Source: a virus
Strand: one strand, 5' to 3'
Length of the DNA: 45,505 nucleotides
Virus record (IMG/VR): IMGVR_UViG_3300025127_007848
Location: 1 to 45,505 of that record
The notes under the pieces are model-generated. The model saw only the letters and a program-made list of their open reading frames with translations. It had not been told where the DNA came from and did no database searches. The position numbers were made by a program, and so were the translations under genes. This document shows, piece by piece, positions 7,056 to 15,257 of this stretch (its first letter is position 1; the number at the start of each line of letters is the position of its first letter).

Positions 7056-7862
7056 ATGTCTCACATATCTTACTCAGAGCTTAAAGAGTGGAATACTTGT
7101 GCTTGGAAACATAAGCTAAACTATATTGACAAAATAAAACAGTTTAAAGGGAATGAACACACTGCTTTTGGTTCTGCACTACATACTGTTTGTGAAGTTA
7201 TAGTTGAAGACTATGATAAAAATAAAAAATCCATAGATCTTGAGCAGCTTTTTGAAAGAGAGTTTTTACAAAATCTACAGAAAATAAAAAATTCTAGTGA
7301 CAATATTGAGTTTTCCGCAGAACTTTTAAACTCTATGCGTGCTCAAGGAAAGCACATAATTCAGTTTATTCTACCTGCTTTAAAAAAATACTTTGGTAAA
7401 TTTGAGCTGGTTTCCGTAGAAGAACAACTTTACGAAAATATTGAAAATAAAAAAGTAGAAAAGAATTTTAAAGGCTTCATCGATCTGGTGATATATACAC
7501 CAGATACCAAAAAATATCACATTATAGATTGGAAAACTTGTTCTTGGGGCTGGGACAGCCGAAAAAAAACTGATAAGATGATCACATATCAACTAAGTCT
7601 ATACAAACACTTTTGGTCTAGAAAACATAATAAAAATTATAAAGATATAACTACTCATTTTGCTTTATTAAAAAGAACAGCGAATAAAAATAACGTAGAA
7701 TTATTTAAAGTTACAAACGGTGAAAAGAAAATTGGTAATGCCCTTAAATTACTAAACAAAGCCGTATATAATATTGATAAATGCAACCACGTCAAAAACA
7801 GACTTTCCTGCTACGGCAAATACGGCGTGTGCGAATATTATAAAACAAAATACTGTTCATGA
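7056..7862 (+). CDS. Cas4/RecB-like PD-(D/E)XK nuclease with putative Fe-S site
   Basis: This 268-residue protein shows the RecB-family nuclease pattern: SYSELKEWNTCAWKHKL at the start, GSALHTVCE with the motif-I His, FKGFIDLVIY with the GxxD Asp, IIDWKT giving the DxK catalytic pair, and ITYQLSLY as the QxxxY-type motif. Cys15 plus Cys252, Cys259 and Cys267 match the one-plus-three cysteine layout of AddB/Cas4-type [4Fe-4S] nucleases; Cys243 is extra. It probably degrades or trims single-stranded DNA ends in phage recombination or host DNA breakdown. No Cas1 or CRISPR array lies nearby, so this is a phage nuclease and not an adaptation module. Confidence 0.85.
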   Translation: MSHISYSELKEWNTCAWKHKLNYIDKIKQFKGNEHTAFGSALHTVCEVIVEDYDKNKKSIDLEQLFEREFLQNLQKIKNSSDNIEFSAELLNSMRAQGKHIIQFILPALKKYFGKFELVSVEEQLYENIENKKVEKNFKGFIDLVIYTPDTKKYHIIDWKTCSWGWDSRKKTDKMITYQLSLYKHFWSRKHNKNYKDITTHFALLKRTANKNNVELFKVTNGEKKIGNALKLLNKAVYNIDKCNHVKNRLSCYGKYGVCEYYKTKYCS

Positions 7863-7869
7863 GGTACAA

Positions 7870-9138
7870 ATGGATAAAAAAATTAAAGTACTCACTCTTA
7901 GTGACATGCCACTAAGCCCTAGCGGAGTTGGAACTCAAACTAGGTATATATGTGAAGCACTATTAGATAGTGGAAAATTTAAAATTATTTCTTTTGGTGG
8001 AGCGATTAAACACCCAAAATATGATCCTATCAAAACTGATAAATATGGAGATGATTGGGTTATGTTCCCTGTTGATGGTTATGGCAATCAAGAGATGCTT
8101 CGCTCTGTAATTCGTCAAGAGAAGCCAGATATTCTTTGGTTTATGACTGACCCACGTTTTTGGGATTGGTTGTGGTCAATGGAAAATGAAATTAGACCTC
8201 TTATGCCTATGGTTTACTATCATGTTTGGGATAATTATCCTTATCCAACCTTTAATAAACCACTATACGAATCAAACGATTTTATCGCAACGATATCAAA
8301 AGTAACAGATGACGTTGTTAAAACTGTTGCTCCCACCGTAGAATCAAAATACATACCTCATGCTGTTAACAGTAAAGCTTTTAGACCAATAAAAAATAAA
8401 GAGCAATTGGAGCATGTCAAACAAAGTATACTTAAAGAACATTATGATCCAGATAAATTTATATTCTTTTGGAATAATCGTAACGCAAGAAGAAAACAGT
8501 CCGGATCTTTAATTTTTTGGTTTAAAGAATTTTTAGATAAAGTTGGTAACGATAAAGCATCTCTAATAATGCACACTGAAATTAAAGATCAAAATGGTCA
8601 AGATTTGGAAGCTATTATTCAGCATCTTGGTTTAACAAATGGTGAAGTGCTTTTTAGTCAGCAAAAAATTGATTTAGATAAATTGGCAATGATGTATAAT
8701 GTCGCAGACTGCACGATTAATATATCTGATGCTGAAGGTTTTGGATTGGCAACGTTAGAATCTTTGTCTTGTGAAACTCCAATTATTGTTAATATGACCG
8801 GAGGGTTACAAGAACAAATAACAGATGGCGAAAATGAATTTGGTATACCTGTTTATCCCGTATCAAAATCAATTATTGGCTCTCAAAGAATTCCATGGAT
8901 ATATGAAGATAGATTAAACAAAGACGATGTTGTAAATGCAATGGTAAAAATGTTAAATCTGTCCAAAGAGGAAAGATCAAAAATGGGAAAATTAGGTCGT
9001 GAGCATGTTATGAAAAATTATAATTTTGAAAATTTTAAAAAAACTTGGGTTGAAACAATGACAAAAATTCATGAAGAGGAAGGCTCTTGGGAAAGCCGCA
9101 AGTACACAAATCGTTGGGTTATTAAGGAGGTTTTCTAA
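7870..9138 (+). CDS. Glycosyltransferase, GT4-like (GT-B fold)
   Basis: This is a 422-residue protein. The ATG at 7870 has GAGG six bases upstream, which rules out the in-frame TTG at 7774 inside the nuclease gene. The N-terminus KIKVLTLSDMPLSPSGVGTQTRYICEAL is the typical acceptor-side Rossmann start with a Gly-rich loop. The C-terminal donor domain has FFWNNRNARRKQ and DAEGFGLATLESLSCETPIIV, matching the conserved E-x7-E donor-binding motif of GT4 enzymes. It opens the glycan island. Donor and acceptor are unknown. It is coupled to the next gene by TAATG. Confidence 0.9.
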   Translation: MDKKIKVLTLSDMPLSPSGVGTQTRYICEALLDSGKFKIISFGGAIKHPKYDPIKTDKYGDDWVMFPVDGYGNQEMLRSVIRQEKPDILWFMTDPRFWDWLWSMENEIRPLMPMVYYHVWDNYPYPTFNKPLYESNDFIATISKVTDDVVKTVAPTVESKYIPHAVNSKAFRPIKNKEQLEHVKQSILKEHYDPDKFIFFWNNRNARRKQSGSLIFWFKEFLDKVGNDKASLIMHTEIKDQNGQDLEAIIQHLGLTNGEVLFSQQKIDLDKLAMMYNVADCTINISDAEGFGLATLESLSCETPIIVNMTGGLQEQITDGENEFGIPVYPVSKSIIGSQRIPWIYEDRLNKDDVVNAMVKMLNLSKEERSKMGKLGREHVMKNYNFENFKKTWVETMTKIHEEEGSWESRKYTNRWVIKEVF

Positions 9139-10403
9139 TGAAAGTTTTAGTACGAGGACCTGCATTAACCAGGACGGGTTATGGTGAACATTGTAGATTT
9201 GTTTTGCGAGCTTTGCGACAAAATAAAAATATTGACATATATCTAATTCCTTTAAATTGGGGTCAATCTACGTGGGTGTGGGAAGATACAGAAGAAAGAC
9301 AGTGGATTGATGATTTAGTAAGAAAAACAGCAAATTATGGTCGCAGTGGTGCAACATACGATGCGTCTGTTCAAGTTACTGTACCTAATGAATGGGAATT
9401 ATTAGCTCCGGTAAACATAGGAATTACAGCTGGAATTGAAACCAATAAGGTGTCTCCTGTGTGGTTGGAGAAGTGCAACCAAATGGATAAAATTATAACT
9501 ATCTCAAATCATTCAAAAAACAGTTTTACGCAAGTATTTTATGATGGGATTGATAAAGTTAGCGGAAAAAAAACTAGATTATCTTGTATAAAAAGCGTTG
9601 AGGTTGTGCATTATCCTGTTAAAAAATTTAAAGAATTACCAGAACTGGATTTAAATATTTCTAGTAAATTTAATTTTTTAACAGTCGCCCAGTGGGGACC
9701 GCGAAAAAATTTAGAAAACACAATACGTTGGTTTGTTGAGGAATTTATTGATAATCCAGATATTGGTTTGATCGTAAAAACACATATCAGAGGTGGATCC
9801 ATTTTGGACAGATATGGAATGGTTGCAAATGTTTCATCTTTATTAAAAAAATATCAAAATAGAAAGTGTAAAGTATATTTAATGCACGGCGATTTAAGCG
9901 ATGAGGAAATGCACTCTCTTTACAAAAATAAAGATGTACATTCTTTAATTAGTTTGACACATGGTGAGGGATTTGGACTTCCTCTCTTCGAAGCAGCGTA
10001 CTCTGGGCTACCGGTTTTAGCCACAGATTGGTCAGGTCATTTAGACTTTTTATACAAACCAACTGAAAATAAAAAAGGAAAAGTAAAAAGAAAAGCTTTC
10101 TTTGCAAAAGTTGATTATGACTTACAACCAGTGCAGCAAGGTGCAGTGTGGGATGGGGTAATTCAAAAAGATTCTATGTGGGCATTCCCCCAACAAGGAT
10201 CCTATAAAATGAAACTAAGAGAAATATATAAAGATTATGATCGATACAAGTCTCAAGCTAAAAAACTTCAAGACTGGGTTGTTGAAGAGTTTAATGAAGA
10301 AAAACAATTAAATATTCTTAATAATAGTATTTTTCCAAGTGTCACTGCGGAAAATGAAGAAAATTTTGACGAAGATTTCATTTTTGAGCAAGTAGAATTA
10401 TGA
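9138..10403 (+). CDS. Glycosyltransferase, GT4-like (GT-B fold)
   Basis: This 421-residue protein starts within the previous stop, with GGAGG upstream. It begins MKVLVRGPALTRTGYGEHCRFVLRAL, a GT-B N-terminal loop. The C-terminal domain has FLTVAQWGPRKNLENTIRWF and GEGFGLPLFEAAYSGLPVLATDWSGHLDF, the E-x7-E nucleotide-sugar site. It is related in fold to its upstream neighbour but diverged in sequence, so the two probably add different sugars. There is no membrane segment. The acidic tail ends in the ATGA overlap with the next gene. Confidence 0.9.
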   Translation: MKVLVRGPALTRTGYGEHCRFVLRALRQNKNIDIYLIPLNWGQSTWVWEDTEERQWIDDLVRKTANYGRSGATYDASVQVTVPNEWELLAPVNIGITAGIETNKVSPVWLEKCNQMDKIITISNHSKNSFTQVFYDGIDKVSGKKTRLSCIKSVEVVHYPVKKFKELPELDLNISSKFNFLTVAQWGPRKNLENTIRWFVEEFIDNPDIGLIVKTHIRGGSILDRYGMVANVSSLLKKYQNRKCKVYLMHGDLSDEEMHSLYKNKDVHSLISLTHGEGFGLPLFEAAYSGLPVLATDWSGHLDFLYKPTENKKGKVKRKAFFAKVDYDLQPVQQGAVWDGVIQKDSMWAFPQQGSYKMKLREIYKDYDRYKSQAKKLQDWVVEEFNEEKQLNILNNSIFPSVTAENEENFDEDFIFEQVEL

Positions 10404-12052
10404 AATTTGTTAAAGATTTAATATCTGTTGTAATGCCAACGTACAACGATCAGCAATATTTAGAAAGTGCCATAGATGATATATTAAATCAAACTTATAA
10501 AAAGTTTGAGTTAATTATAGTAAACGATGGTAGCACAGATAATACTAAAGAAATTTTAGAAAAATATCAAAAGAAAGATCCTAGAATAAAAATTTTTAAT
10601 AAAAAAAATGGAGGAACCGGTTCTGCTTTAAATTTAGGGTTTAAACACGCTACTGGACAATATGGAACTTGGGTTTCTTCTGATGATCAAAAAAACAAAG
10701 ATTATCTAGAAATATTACACAATTTTTTAAAAAACAATCCGGATGTTGAATATGTAAACTCAGCTTTCATGAGTACATTTATGGGAGGTCCTTTTAAACC
10801 ATATAAATGGGTCGACATGGGACAAGGAGAAATATTAAAGTACATAATCCCCGATGGAATGGATCATGGAAATAATTTTACAAATAAATCATATATTGTT
10901 GATGACTGGGCACAAGTAAATTCAATTCAATGTTATTTAGGTGTTTGTTTTATGTTTACGATGCGTTTAAAAAAACAAGTTGGAGAGTATTTAGAAATTC
11001 CTGGTGAAGATTATGAAATGTGTATGAGAATGGCATTAAATTCCAGGACTGGCTATGTTGACAGTGTTCTTGGAACTCATTACAACCCCGAAGATTCTCT
11101 CTCTATGCAAAATAGACATTGCGTAGATGATGCAAATACTATTACAATGGATTTATTTGGTTCTGTTAAAAAATGGAATAATGAAAAAATTCCAAAAGTC
11201 GCCAGCTTTTATTGGGGCTCTGATAAGATGTCGTTTTTAAGATATCTTACGATTAAATCTTTTAAAGTTTTTAATCCAAGTTGGTCTATCCACCTGTATG
11301 TTCCTAAAAATATTTCAAATAATGTAACATGGAGAGATATCGGGACTGATGAATTACATCGCTGCGATCAAAGAGATTATCAAAGTAGTGAAGATTACTA
11401 TGATAAACTGCTAAATGAAGTTCCTTTGAAGCTAATAAAAGTTGATTTTTCAAAAACATTTATAACCGAAAACGCATCAGAACCTCACAAATCTGATTTG
11501 CTTGGTTGGAAAGTTTTGTCTTCTACTGGTGGCTTATGGGTAGATATGGACATAATATTTTTTAAGCCAATAACAGAGCTTAATGTAGACTTAGATGCTG
11601 ATACTATGGTGTGTTATGATGATCGACATTATGATTTGGATGGTGAGCCCATAGCTCCAATTGGATTTATGGGAGCTTCAAAAAGAAATAGATTTTATAA
11701 ACAAGTGCTTATTGAGAGTAAAAAATTATTTCAATCAACTGAATATCAATCGATTGGGTGTTTTGCAAAAAAATCTGCAGCATCAAGCGTTAAAAAAGCA
11801 AAAGTGTTATTTCCTACAAATAATTTTTATAATATTTCTGGTAACGCTGTTTACGCTCTAAATCACACTATGATACCATCTATTTGGGATAAAAACAATT
11901 TTGATTCTATAAAAGATAAGAGCATAGGTATTCATTGGTATGGCGGTCATCCTCTTTCTCAAAAATATAATAATCTATTAACACACAAAAACTGGAAAGA
12001 TTTTGATTGCACTGTTATTGAAGCAATTAAAAAGGTATATAATGAAGAATAA
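10400..12052 (+). CDS. Two-domain glycosyltransferase, GT2 fused to GT32-like
   Basis: This 550-residue protein has two transferase domains. Residues 1-235 are GT2: ISVVMPTYNDQQYLESAI, LIIVNDGSTDNT and SSDDQKNKDY with the metal-binding acidic residues. From about residue 266 a second GT-A domain starts with VASFYWGSDKMSFLRYL and carries SDLLGWKVLSSTGGLWVDMD. That is the DxD (D382, D384) context of GT32/OCH1-like and capsular transferases. It ends with an IHWYGGH segment typical of that family. The fusion could add two sugars in sequence. Its 3' end overlaps the epimerase gene by 11 bases. Confidence 0.9.
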   Translation: MKFVKDLISVVMPTYNDQQYLESAIDDILNQTYKKFELIIVNDGSTDNTKEILEKYQKKDPRIKIFNKKNGGTGSALNLGFKHATGQYGTWVSSDDQKNKDYLEILHNFLKNNPDVEYVNSAFMSTFMGGPFKPYKWVDMGQGEILKYIIPDGMDHGNNFTNKSYIVDDWAQVNSIQCYLGVCFMFTMRLKKQVGEYLEIPGEDYEMCMRMALNSRTGYVDSVLGTHYNPEDSLSMQNRHCVDDANTITMDLFGSVKKWNNEKIPKVASFYWGSDKMSFLRYLTIKSFKVFNPSWSIHLYVPKNISNNVTWRDIGTDELHRCDQRDYQSSEDYYDKLLNEVPLKLIKVDFSKTFITENASEPHKSDLLGWKVLSSTGGLWVDMDIIFFKPITELNVDLDADTMVCYDDRHYDLDGEPIAPIGFMGASKRNRFYKQVLIESKKLFQSTEYQSIGCFAKKSAASSVKKAKVLFPTNNFYNISGNAVYALNHTMIPSIWDKNNFDSIKDKSIGIHWYGGHPLSQKYNNLLTHKNWKDFDCTVIEAIKKVYNEE

Positions 12053-13115
12053 AACAATTGTGACGGTTACTGGTATTCGACCAGATTTTATTAGAATGTC
12101 AAAAGTTTTTAAAGCACTTGATCAAGCAGATTGGTGTAAACACATTCTCGTACACACAGGTCAACATTATGATGATCTATTATCTGGAATATTTTTTAGA
12201 GATCTAGATATTCGCAAACCAGATTACAATTTATCTATTGGCAAAGATGGAAAAAGTCATTATCAACAACAAGCTGATCTTGGACCAGCAATAATAGATT
12301 TATTAAAACAAAATAATATTCAACCTGATGTAATTTTGTTTTTAGGAGATAGCAATTCTGTTCTGGCTTCGGTGCCACTTCGTAAAGAGGGATATAAGAT
12401 TGGACATATTGAAGCCGGGATGAGAAGTTATGACGAACGCATGTTAGAAGAGATAAATCGAAAAGTTTGTGATCATGTTAGCAATTTCTTGTTTGTATAT
12501 CATAATAATTATAAACAAAAGGCATTAAGAGAGGGAATCCCAGAAGACAGAATACATGTGGTTGGAAATACAATCGTTGAGCCCCTTAAAGATATCGCAA
12601 GTAAAAAATATCTGGGCAAAGAAAAGCATATTTTACTAGACATTCATCGACCAGAAAATTTTAAATACCCAAAGCGTCTTAAAAAAATCATTCAATACGC
12701 AAATGAATGCTCTAAACTATATGATATGCCGGTTAAAATGCTTAAATTTGGGAGAACCATGAAGGCTGTACAGGATTATAATTTATTTCTTGAAAACATC
12801 GAAACAGTTCCTTTAATGGGATACAAAGATTTTGTAAAATTTCAACAAGATAGTAAGTTTATTATAAGTGACAGTGGCACTGCTCAAGAAGAGCCAGCGT
12901 TGTTAAATATACCAGTAATAGTACCTAGAGACTTTACAGAAAGACCAGAATCTATTGAAAATAATTGTAGTTTCATGTTAGTATTGGATAATAAACAATC
13001 TTGGTATGAATCGCACATTTGGCTATCTGATATATCAAATTTATCATCGACTGAGTGGCTTGGACCCGGAGATACGAGCAAGAGAATTGTAAGCATTTTG
13101 GAGAAAGAACTGTGA
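12042..13115 (+). CDS. wecB: UDP-N-acetylglucosamine 2-epimerase family enzyme
   Basis: This is a 357-residue protein from the ATG at 12042; the longer frame starting at 12003 lies within the previous gene. Hallmarks of the WecB/NeuC family are TVTGIRPDFIRMSKVFKAL, LVHTGQHYDD, LFLGDSNSVLA, HIEAGMRSYDERMLEEINRK and ISDSGTAQEEPALLNIPVIV. The family normally interconverts UDP-GlcNAc and UDP-ManNAc by C2 epimerisation in the cytoplasm. GIRPD in place of the usual GTRPE is a small deviation. In this island it supplies or edits an N-acetylamino sugar nucleotide. It is coupled to the next gene by a GTG that overlaps its stop. Confidence 0.9.
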   Translation: MKNKTIVTVTGIRPDFIRMSKVFKALDQADWCKHILVHTGQHYDDLLSGIFFRDLDIRKPDYNLSIGKDGKSHYQQQADLGPAIIDLLKQNNIQPDVILFLGDSNSVLASVPLRKEGYKIGHIEAGMRSYDERMLEEINRKVCDHVSNFLFVYHNNYKQKALREGIPEDRIHVVGNTIVEPLKDIASKKYLGKEKHILLDIHRPENFKYPKRLKKIIQYANECSKLYDMPVKMLKFGRTMKAVQDYNLFLENIETVPLMGYKDFVKFQQDSKFIISDSGTAQEEPALLNIPVIVPRDFTERPESIENNCSFMLVLDNKQSWYESHIWLSDISNLSSTEWLGPGDTSKRIVSILEKEL

Positions 13116-13831
13116 GTAATAAAAAAACAAGCGTGAATCTAATCACATGCGACAGACCTCACTTGGCGATGCAAGCGGTTACAACCCTTTACGAGACAAC
13201 CAAACATTTAAATGTTGAACTTGTTATGGTTGTTGACGGCGATGATAAAACAGTTCATGATGTAAACAAATTTTTAGAAGACAAACTGAGCGACACATGG
13301 AGTTGTATTATAGACTACTCCCCCCAAAGACGAGGAGCCTTGTGGTCGTGGAACCATGGATTGTCGTTAACAACGGGGGATATTCTTTTTCCATCGGGCG
13401 ACGACCAACTTTTTCATCCGAACTGGCTAGATCTAGCACTAGAGTGCCACGAAAAACATTTAGATGGATATGGGATGGTCGCTGTAAATGATTTGTTTTG
13501 GGATGGGAATGTCTTAGGAACAACCATGCTTGTTGATAGAGAATTTTGTATTGATCATCTGGGAGGGACATGGGCTTACCCTGAATATAATTATTTTTAT
13601 ATCGATAACGAGTTAAACGAACGTGCGAAATTGGCGGGACGATATGTGTGGTGTCCAGAATCAATAGTTGAACACTTTCACCCGTGTCGAGGAAAAAGAC
13701 CTCGTGATATGCATGATGAAGAAAGAGATGCACAAGATTTTGGGAGAATTGATAAACAGATTTTTGAAAGAAGAAAGGCTGCTGGCTTTCCAAACAACTT
13801 TGAACCCGCAATCAAGCGAGAGACAAAATGA
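13112..13831 (+). CDS. Glycosyltransferase, GT-A fold (GT2-like)
   Basis: This is a 239-residue protein. I chose the GTG at 13112, which overlaps the previous TGA and has GGAG about eight bases upstream, over an in-frame ATG at 13055 inside the epimerase gene. It reads SVNLITCDRPHLAMQAVTTL, then VMVVDGDDKT, then GDILFPSGDDQLFHPNW, which holds the acidic metal/nucleotide-sugar site of GT-A enzymes. VEHFHPCRGKRPRD near the end resembles the C-terminal His region of such folds. There is no membrane segment. From here to about 18.2 kb the DNA looks richer in G+C than its flanks. Confidence 0.8.
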   Translation: MSNKKTSVNLITCDRPHLAMQAVTTLYETTKHLNVELVMVVDGDDKTVHDVNKFLEDKLSDTWSCIIDYSPQRRGALWSWNHGLSLTTGDILFPSGDDQLFHPNWLDLALECHEKHLDGYGMVAVNDLFWDGNVLGTTMLVDREFCIDHLGGTWAYPEYNYFYIDNELNERAKLAGRYVWCPESIVEHFHPCRGKRPRDMHDEERDAQDFGRIDKQIFERRKAAGFPNNFEPAIKRETK

Positions 13832-14544
13832 GCAAATATAATCCATGGCCGCTAGGAAGCCTACCAGAAAATTTTAGACGTCCGGAAATTGACCTGTTGA
13901 AAGAAGCGGGATATGAGATTAATGACCCACGCGATGCCGTTACTTTGTTTGAAAATAAGATTGCAGCATATGCTGGTAGTAATTTCGCAGTCGCCGTGTC
14001 TAGTTGTACAGAGGCAATTTTTCTCTCTTTAAAATACTTAAAGGCAACAGAGCAAATCACTTTTCCGTCCCGAACATATGTTTCGGCACCGATGTCCGCC
14101 GTCAACGCCGGATGTGACATCAAATTTAAAGACTATGAATGGAGCGGCTTGTATTATTTAGAGCCGTACCCCGTCATTGATAGTGCCGTAAGGTTCACCA
14201 AAGATATGTATGAAAAAGGCTCTCTTCAGTGTCTATCATTTCAGATTAAAAAACGCTTGCCAATCGGCAAGGGCGGCATGATTTTGACAGATGATCCTGA
14301 AGCCAACCGCTGGCTAAGAGTTGCATCTTTTGAGGGTCGCCACCTTGAAGATCCATATGATAAAGATGAATTTGAACTTATAGGCTGGAATATGTATATG
14401 ACCCCGGAAGACGCTGCTCGTGGTATATTACTTTTTGATCAGCTTCCAGATGTAAATCCAGATGTATGTACTCATTTAGATTATCATGATTTAACTACAA
14501 AAAAACTTTTTAAATCTGGTGAGTATAAAGCCGAGCGATCTTAA
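13828..14544 (+). CDS. Short DegT/DnrJ/EryC1-type sugar aminotransferase
   Basis: This 238-residue protein matches the PLP domain of DegT-family sugar aminotransferases: VSSCTEAIFLSL (phosphate-binding turn), FPSRTYVSAPMSAVNAG, VIDSA with D118 facing the pyridine nitrogen, and SFQIKKRLPIGKGGMILTDD with K142 as the expected Schiff-base lysine. WNMYMTPEDAARGILLFDQL matches the helix after the large domain. Family members are usually about 370 residues; this one stops before the C-terminal small domain. It may be a natural short form, may need a partner, or may have lost activity. It would transfer an amino group to a keto-deoxysugar nucleotide, making the substrate for the formyltransferase downstream. 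Confidence 0.82.
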   Translation: MSKYNPWPLGSLPENFRRPEIDLLKEAGYEINDPRDAVTLFENKIAAYAGSNFAVAVSSCTEAIFLSLKYLKATEQITFPSRTYVSAPMSAVNAGCDIKFKDYEWSGLYYLEPYPVIDSAVRFTKDMYEKGSLQCLSFQIKKRLPIGKGGMILTDDPEANRWLRVASFEGRHLEDPYDKDEFELIGWNMYMTPEDAARGILLFDQLPDVNPDVCTHLDYHDLTTKKLFKSGEYKAERS

Positions 14545-14546
14545 AA

Positions 14547-15257
14547 ATGAGCAAAGATAGTAAAAAGACTTTATTCATAGGCTTCGAAGACTGTAATTAT
14601 TGCAAGTTAGCTTATGAATTTTTGATTGTGTGCGGCTTTGATGTTACGTGTTTGTGGGCATCAAAGAAAAGAAGAGACAAGCTACCGAAAGAACTAAAGA
14701 ATTGGTCGGGTGATTATCTTTTTCATATGAAATCATACTATATCCTTCCTAAATCGCTTTTGGATGGCGTAAAAATTGCGGCATTAAACTTTCACCCCTC
14801 TTCGCCAAATTATCCCGGTTCTGGCTGTTTAAATTGGGCATTATACAATAACGAAGATAAGACAGGTATCACTGTTCATCGTTTAAATGAGAAAATAGAT
14901 AATGGACAAATAATAAAAACATATGATGTGCCTATTTTTGAAAACGACAATATAGAGACATTAATACCCAGAGTACATACGAAGCAGCTAGAGGCTTTTT
15001 ACGATATTGTAACGACTATAAGTCAAAACGACCCCGTAGTTTTAGATATTGCAGCAACCACCACCGCAAATAAAAATATAAAATGGGGTTCAAAAACTGG
15101 TAAAATAAAAGAGATCGATAAACTTCAATTGGTTGATACCGCCGTGAAGAAAGAAGAATTAGAAAAAATAATACGAGCAACATCCATCGGAAAGTTTGGA
15201 CCTAAATTAATGTTGCATGGTCATGAATTTAAATATGTAAAGGGAAAAATAGAATAA
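14547..15257 (+). CDS. Sugar N-formyltransferase (Fmt/ArnA-like)
   Basis: This 236-residue protein carries the formyltransferase active site: ALNFHPSSPNYPG with N81 and H83, and GITVHRLNEKIDNGQII with D118. These are the Asn-His-Asp set that uses N10-formyl-tetrahydrofolate. Its length fits the core of sugar N-formyltransferases (WlaRD/FdtC/QdtF type) and is shorter than tRNA-Met formyltransferase (about 310). Placement right after an aminotransferase points to N-formylation of an amino deoxysugar nucleotide. The C-terminus (from about 190) may form a small beta subdomain. No clear Shine-Dalgarno is seen; the start is 2 bases after the previous stop. Confidence 0.88.
   Translation: MSKDSKKTLFIGFEDCNYCKLAYEFLIVCGFDVTCLWASKKRRDKLPKELKNWSGDYLFHMKSYYILPKSLLDGVKIAALNFHPSSPNYPGSGCLNWALYNNEDKTGITVHRLNEKIDNGQIIKTYDVPIFENDNIETLIPRVHTKQLEAFYDIVTTISQNDPVVLDIAATTTANKNIKWGSKTGKIKEIDKLQLVDTAVKKEELEKIIRATSIGKFGPKLMLHGHEFKYVKGKIE

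Noticed and set aside
7056-7862. Cas4-like protein as part of a CRISPR system
   Set aside because: No Cas1, Cas2, effector or repeat array is present in the window.
7774-7869. N-terminal extension of the first glycosyltransferase
   Set aside because: It would start with TTG deep inside the nuclease gene; the ATG at 7870 has a good GAGG site and begins exactly at the family's first strand.
13308-13811. Minus-strand open frame of 167 residues
   Set aside because: It lies fully inside a convincing + strand glycosyltransferase gene, has no family motif, and has no plausible upstream region.
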